Notes under the pieces: model-generated
Databases searched by the model: none
Seen by the model: only the letters and a program-made list of their open reading frames with translations
What the model was told of the DNA's origin: nothing
Position numbers and translations under genes: made by a program
In this document: piece after piece, positions 60,122 through 64,000 of the stretch
Numbering within the stretch: position 1 is the first letter of the stretch
How the letters are laid out: each line of letters opens with the position of its first letter
Assembly: GCF_042662685.1 (NCBI RefSeq)
Contig: NZ_JBHSYO010000003.1
Span: 434,001 to 498,000, forward strand
From: Pseudobowmanella zhangzhouensis
Lineage (GTDB): Bacteria; Pseudomonadota; Gammaproteobacteria; Enterobacterales; Alteromonadaceae
Reading direction: 5' to 3'
Length of the DNA: 64,000 nucleotides

Positions 60122-61060
60122 ATGGGAAGTTTATTGGACTCAGTGTTTACCTATCAAATCGCGCTTTTCGTGCTCGTCGTCGTTATTCTGAAGAGCTCGA
60201 TGAAGTTTGTGCCGCAAAATCGCGCCTTCATTATTGAGCGTTTCGGCAAATACAACCGCACCTTAGAAGCGGGCTTGAATTTCATTGTGCCGTTCATTGA
60301 TACGGTCAGCTATGACCGTTCCCTGAAAGAGCAGGCCATCGACGTGCCCAGTCAGGGCGCGATCACCAGAGACAATATCAGTCTGACCGTTGATGGCGTG
60401 TTGTATTTAAAGGTGCTTGATCCATACAAAGCGTCATACGGGGTGGAGGATTATACCTTCGCCGTGACGCAATTAGCGCAAACCACTATGCGTAGCGAAA
60501 TCGGTAAAATGGAGTTGGATAAAACCTTTGAAGAGCGTGATGCGCTGAATATCAATATCGTTAACTCCATTAACGAAGCCGCACAGCCCTGGGGCGTGCA
60601 GGTGTTACGTTACGAAATCAAAGACATCGTGCCACCCCAATCTGTGATGGAAGCGATGGAGCGTCAGATGAAAGCGGAGCGTGAAAAACGCGCTAAGATT
60701 CTGGAGTCCGAAGGTGACCGCCAGGCCGCGATAAACGTAGCGGAAGGTCAGAAGCAGTCTATCGTGCTTGCCGCCGAAGCCGACAAAGAGCAGCAAATCC
60801 TTAAAGCCGAAGGTGAGGCAAGCGCAATCATTCGCGTTGCCGAAGCCAAAGCAGAAGCCTTAGCCAAAGTCGGTGAAGTCGCCAACACCTCTGAGGGTGG
60901 CAAAGCGATTGAGCTTGATCTGGCGACACTGGCAATTGCAGCGAAAGAAGCCATCGCAAAACAGTCATCTGTCGTGTTATTGCCCGATAGTGCGACCGAC
61001 ATCAGCAATGTTGTGAGTCAGGCCACCGCAGTGTGGAAGAAGCTCACTAAGGAGTCCTAA
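60122..61060 (+). CDS. SPFH/stomatin family protein (QmcA-like)
   Basis: 312 residues: one N-terminal membrane helix (YQIALFVLVVVILKSSMKF), an SPFH domain (about 25-200; VPQNRAFIIERFGKYNRTLE, GVEDYTFAVTQLAQTTMRSE), and a long helical tail rich in Ala, Glu and Lys. It forms large ring-like assemblies in the inner membrane that act as scaffolds and modulate proteases. CAGGAGTGG precedes the ATG. Its stop overlaps the ATG of the NfeD gene (TAATG), the normal partner of these proteins. Confidence 0.92.
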   Translation: MGSLLDSVFTYQIALFVLVVVILKSSMKFVPQNRAFIIERFGKYNRTLEAGLNFIVPFIDTVSYDRSLKEQAIDVPSQGAITRDNISLTVDGVLYLKVLDPYKASYGVEDYTFAVTQLAQTTMRSEIGKMELDKTFEERDALNINIVNSINEAAQPWGVQVLRYEIKDIVPPQSVMEAMERQMKAEREKRAKILESEGDRQAAINVAEGQKQSIVLAAEADKEQQILKAEGEASAIIRVAEAKAEALAKVGEVANTSEGGKAIELDLATLAIAAKEAIAKQSSVVLLPDSATDISNVVSQATAVWKKLTKES

Positions 61061-61533
61061 TGCTGGAATTTTTCCACAATAATCTGGCCGAGTTCTTTAT
61101 TGCGCTAGGCATTCTGCTGATGGCCATTGAAGCCGGCATCATGGGCTTTGCTACTCTTTTCCTGTTTTTTATTGGCGCAGGTGCCTTACTAACGGGTATA
61201 GCGATGAACTTAGGTTGGGTCGCGTATGACTGGACCAGTGCGTTCATCTCCCTAGCGGTGATTTCAGCAGTTATCACTGCGGCCCTGTGGAAGCCAATGA
61301 AAAACCTGCAAAATCAAACAGACGATCCTGCTAAACCACACTCAGATTTTGTTGGTGTGGAGTTTGATTTAACCAGCGAACTATCCAGTAAGCAGGTGTC
61401 CAGTTACAAATATTCCGGCATATTATGGGCCGTTCGAGCCGGTGTGCCGATTCCGGAAACCCTGCCCAGCGGCACGAAAGTGCGCGTTGTCTCTGTTGAA
61501 GTGGGCACGCTGTACGTCGCCCCTGCCGAATAA
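61060..61533 (+). CDS. NfeD family membrane protein (QmcA partner)
   Basis: 157 residues with two to three membrane helices (FFIALGILLMAIEAGIMGFA, TLFLFFIGAGALLTGIAMNL and a third near 60-80) and a C-terminal soluble OB-fold domain (GVPIPETLPSGTKVRVVSVE, with final VGTLYVAP). It is the short NfeD type without a protease domain. It overlaps the SPFH gene by one base, so the proteins are made together and probably form one membrane complex. Confidence 0.9.
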   Translation: MLEFFHNNLAEFFIALGILLMAIEAGIMGFATLFLFFIGAGALLTGIAMNLGWVAYDWTSAFISLAVISAVITAALWKPMKNLQNQTDDPAKPHSDFVGVEFDLTSELSSKQVSSYKYSGILWAVRAGVPIPETLPSGTKVRVVSVEVGTLYVAPAE

Positions 61534-61675
61534 ACCAACAACCAGTGGCAAATTTAACCAGATTTGCCACTGGTCATACCCCTGAATCTGTTGTTTTACA
61601 TGCATTTTTTAGCGCTTCCGTTATGCTATAGGGCTACACCTTAATACGCTAACAAGTGGTTAGATTTAGCTCCTC

Positions 61676-63367
61676 ATGACACAACAGAAAAAACGTCCGT
61701 TATACATTCATCATGCCGGTCCGGCACTGCTCGAAACACCGCTACTGAATAAAGGCAGTGCATTTACCCGTGACGAGCGGGCTGCGTTCAATCTAACCGG
61801 CTTATTACCGCCACGTTTTGAAACGCTGGAGGATCAAGTAAGACGGGCGTATATGCAGTACAGTAGTTTCGAAGAGCCAATCAATAAGCACATCTATTTG
61901 CGCGGCATCCAGGACTCCAACGAAACCCTGTTCCATGCTTTGTTGCAGCAACATCTGGAAGAGATGATGCCGATCATCTATACGCCAATTGTTGGTGAGG
62001 CCTGCGAGCGATTTTCTGATATCTATCGCAGCAATCGTGGTTTGTTTATTGCCTATTCTGAGCGGGAATATATCGATGACATTCTGCGTAACGCCACCAA
62101 ACAAAAAGTTAAAGTCATCGTTGTGACTGATGGCGAACGTATTCTTGGTTTGGGCGATCAGGGTATCGGCGGTATGGGGATCCCAATCGGTAAACTTTCT
62201 TTGTATACCGCCTGCGGCGGGATCAGCCCCGCCTATACCATGCCAATTATGCTGGATGTGGGCACCAACAACGAAAAACTACTGGCTGATCCTATGTATA
62301 TGGGCTCACGTCATAAACGTATCAGCCAGGATGAATACGACGAGTTTATCGAATTATTCATCAATGCCGTTAAACGCCGCTGGCCCAATGCCATGATTCA
62401 GTTCGAGGATTTTGCCCAGCCGAATGCGATGCCGATTCTGAAAAAGTATCAGGATCAGGTGTGTTGCTTTAATGACGATATTCAGGGCACTGCCGCCGTC
62501 ACGGTCGGTACTTTGCTGGCAGCCTGCCGCACTAAGCAGGCGCGATTGTCCGAACAAAAAGTGGTATTTGTTGGCGCCGGTTCGGCTGGTTGCGGCATCG
62601 CCGAGCAAATCATTTGCCAGATGGTAGCAGAGGGTCTGAGCGAGGCGCAGGCACGTTCACAAATCTACATGGTGGATCGTTTTGGCCTGTTAACCAGCGA
62701 TATGCCGGGCCTGCGTGATTTTCAGCAGGCATTGGCACAGCCGACAGATTCACTGGCAGACTGGACCTATAGCGGCGACTATCCTTCACTGCTGGATGTC
62801 ATGCACTGTGCCAAGCCCGGCATTCTGATTGGTGTGTCCGGTCAGCCACGCCTGTTCACCGAACAAGTCGTGCGCGCCATGCATCAGCATTGTCCGCAGC
62901 CGATTATTTTCCCGCTGAGTAACCCGATTAAGCAAATCGAAGCACATCCGAAAGATTTAATCGAATGGACAAACGGCGAGGTCATCGTTGCCACCGGTAG
63001 CCCATTCAAACCAATTAACTATCAGGGTAAGCAATATCCGGTCGCGCAGTGCAACAACAGTTATATTTTCCCGGGCGTGGGATTGGGCGTTATTGCCGGT
63101 AAGCTCACCCGAATTACCGATGAAATGCTGCTGATTGCCAGTGAGACCTTGGCGGCAGCGTCTCCACTAGCCAATACCGGTCACGGAGAATTACTGCCAC
63201 CACTGACCGAATTGGCGACCCTGAGTAAACAAATTGCCTTTGCGGTCGCGAAAACCGGCCAGCAACAAGGGTTGGCACTGGAAATGAGTGACGAGATGTT
63301 GGAGCAGAGCATTGAAGCTAACTTTTGGAAACCTAACTATCGTCAATACAGACGGGTTAGCGTGTAG
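61676..63367 (+). CDS. maeA: NAD-dependent malic enzyme
   Basis: 563 residues, the length of SfcA/MaeA. The N-terminus KKRPLYIHHAGPALLETPLL and LLPPRFETLEDQVRRAYMQY are typical. The catalytic region is GLGDQGIGGMGIPIGKLSLY, and the divalent-metal site is FEDFAQPNAMPILKKYQDQV and FNDDIQGTAAVTVGTLLAAC. The nucleotide-binding site is VVFVGAGSAGCGIAEQI. It turns malate into pyruvate and CO2 with reduction of NAD. It is monocistronic with a strong terminator. Confidence 0.96.
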   Translation: MTQQKKRPLYIHHAGPALLETPLLNKGSAFTRDERAAFNLTGLLPPRFETLEDQVRRAYMQYSSFEEPINKHIYLRGIQDSNETLFHALLQQHLEEMMPIIYTPIVGEACERFSDIYRSNRGLFIAYSEREYIDDILRNATKQKVKVIVVTDGERILGLGDQGIGGMGIPIGKLSLYTACGGISPAYTMPIMLDVGTNNEKLLADPMYMGSRHKRISQDEYDEFIELFINAVKRRWPNAMIQFEDFAQPNAMPILKKYQDQVCCFNDDIQGTAAVTVGTLLAACRTKQARLSEQKVVFVGAGSAGCGIAEQIICQMVAEGLSEAQARSQIYMVDRFGLLTSDMPGLRDFQQALAQPTDSLADWTYSGDYPSLLDVMHCAKPGILIGVSGQPRLFTEQVVRAMHQHCPQPIIFPLSNPIKQIEAHPKDLIEWTNGEVIVATGSPFKPINYQGKQYPVAQCNNSYIFPGVGLGVIAGKLTRITDEMLLIASETLAAASPLANTGHGELLPPLTELATLSKQIAFAVAKTGQQQGLALEMSDEMLEQSIEANFWKPNYRQYRRVSV

Positions 63368-63381
63368 TCGATTGCCCTGTC

Positions 63382-63412
63382 AAAAAGCCACCAGCCGGTG
63401 GCTTTTTTGTTT
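63382..63412 (+). terminator. Rho-independent terminator of maeA
   Basis: AAAAAGCCACC-AGCC-GGTGGCTTTTTT: a perfect eleven-pair stem including the A/T flanks, 14 nt after the stop. Confidence 0.93.
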
Positions 63413-63512
63413 CAGACCTTTTATCAGCGAATGCTCAGCTAAATCTCAGGTCTTTATCAGGTTTTTCAGTGCCCGCGATGTCATCCTGCCCAAAACTCAA
63501 CTGGAGCACATC

Positions 63513-64000
63513 ATGCCTATGTTAATCCCGACCATTAAGAACGCTAATCCCATCCGTCTGCTCGCTTGGGGCGCAGCCTTGTTACTGTGGTTACTACCCG
63601 CCATCGCCATGCAATTTACCGCTGAAGTGAACTGGACCGCGCTGGATTTTACAGTTTTCGCCGCCATGATCGGCAGCGTCGGCCTGGCGCTGGATCGATT
63701 GGTGCATCTGTCAGCCAACGCAAGTTTTCGCCTGGCGTCTATCGCGTTGATGTTTACCTTGTTTTTACTTATCTGGGTCAATCTGGCGGTGGGGATTATC
63801 GGTGGAGACTCAGAGCCTCTCAATCTGATCTACGCCCTGGTCCTCGTCGCTGGCGTCGTGATGGCATGGGCGGGGCGATTTACACCTAATGCCATGCTCA
63901 AATGCTGTTTAATTATGGCCGTGACCCAAAGTGTAATTACCCTTGTTGCCATTATTCTCGGCTGGGGCCAGCCCTACAGCACGCCAATGATGCTGTTTAT
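63513..64000 (+). CDS. Hypothetical multi-pass membrane protein (3' end outside window)
   Basis: ATG at 63513 with CTGGAG upstream; the frame stays open for 162 codons to the edge. The product begins MPMLIPTIKNANPIRLLAWG and has membrane helices at about 15-32 (LLAWGAALLLWLLPAIAM), 45-60, 70-90 (ASIALMFTLFLLIWVNLAV), 100-118 and further on. The family was not recognised; it looks like the small conserved integral membrane proteins of Alteromonadales. It is too incomplete for a function. Confidence 0.7.
   Translation, partial: MPMLIPTIKNANPIRLLAWGAALLLWLLPAIAMQFTAEVNWTALDFTVFAAMIGSVGLALDRLVHLSANASFRLASIALMFTLFLLIWVNLAVGIIGGDSEPLNLIYALVLVAGVVMAWAGRFTPNAMLKCCLIMAVTQSVITLVAIILGWGQPYSTPMMLF

Overview
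The window is a typical chromosomal segment of a Gammaproteobacterium, most likely of the Alteromonadales (Alteromonadaceae-like). This is inferred from the gene families present: alaS-csrA, a recX without recA, the TIGR03545/TIGR03546 pair, a sodium-pumping oxaloacetate decarboxylase, a PEP-CTERM protein, YgiQ and a split methionine synthase. No 16S or other decisive marker is present. I see no CRISPR array, prophage or intact insertion sequence.

Layout. 1-2.1 kb: 5' part of a TonB-dependent receptor gene (it runs off the window start) behind a TPP riboswitch. 2.1-5.6 kb: hypothetical, LysE exporter and the TIGR03546/TIGR03545 pair. 5.6-7.1 kb: divergent LysR regulator and VOC protein. 7.1-10.4 kb: pqiABC. 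10.7-11.7 kb: rpsT and two small membrane or secreted proteins. 11.7-15.4 kb: oadGAB plus a CBS protein. 15.7-17.7 kb: M13 peptidase. 17.8-19.75 kb: TSUP permease, a 250-bp tandem-repeat array, two identical tRNA-Arg genes and a tRNA-Ser. 19.9-28.3 kb: csrA, alaS, a 1558-residue PAS/coiled-coil protein and recX. 28.3-34.5 kb: PF04339-type protein, S9 peptidase, glutaryl-CoA dehydrogenase, periplasmic binding protein and histone-deacetylase-like enzyme. 34.5-39.3 kb: CoA-transferase/GNAT fusion, diguanylate cyclase, two alpha/beta hydrolases and a lipoprotein. 39.3-43.7 kb: a broken ygiQ fragment, a PEP-CTERM metalloprotease and full-length ygiQ. 43.8-48.2 kb: MacAB-like efflux operon with two permeases. 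48.5-50.3 kb: 7TMR-DISM diguanylate cyclase. 50.5-51.7 kb: nicotinamide riboside kinase and PnuC. 51.9-54 kb: EamA transporter, secreted hypothetical and DUF938 methyltransferase. 54-58.7 kb: metA-metH operon behind MetJ boxes. 58.8-64 kb: VOC gene with an internal stop, DUF6064-like protein, SPFH/NfeD pair, malic enzyme and a partial membrane protein.

Shared themes. Vitamin and cofactor supply appears twice: TPP-controlled outer-membrane uptake, and PnuC with an NR kinase. Methionine synthesis is one operon (metA, metH in two genes, methyltransferase) under a MetJ-type operator. The two carbon nodes, oxaloacetate decarboxylase and malic enzyme, both yield pyruvate. Acetyl-group handling is suggested by a translationally coupled CoA-transferase/GNAT fusion and deacetylase.

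The least explained items are: the structured repeat array downstream of the tRNA-Arg genes; the giant PAS protein with three exact 92-residue coiled-coil repeats and an Hpt-like C-terminus lacking its histidine; a probable ATT start codon; the ygiQ fragment flanking a small gene island; and a nonsense codon inside a VOC gene.
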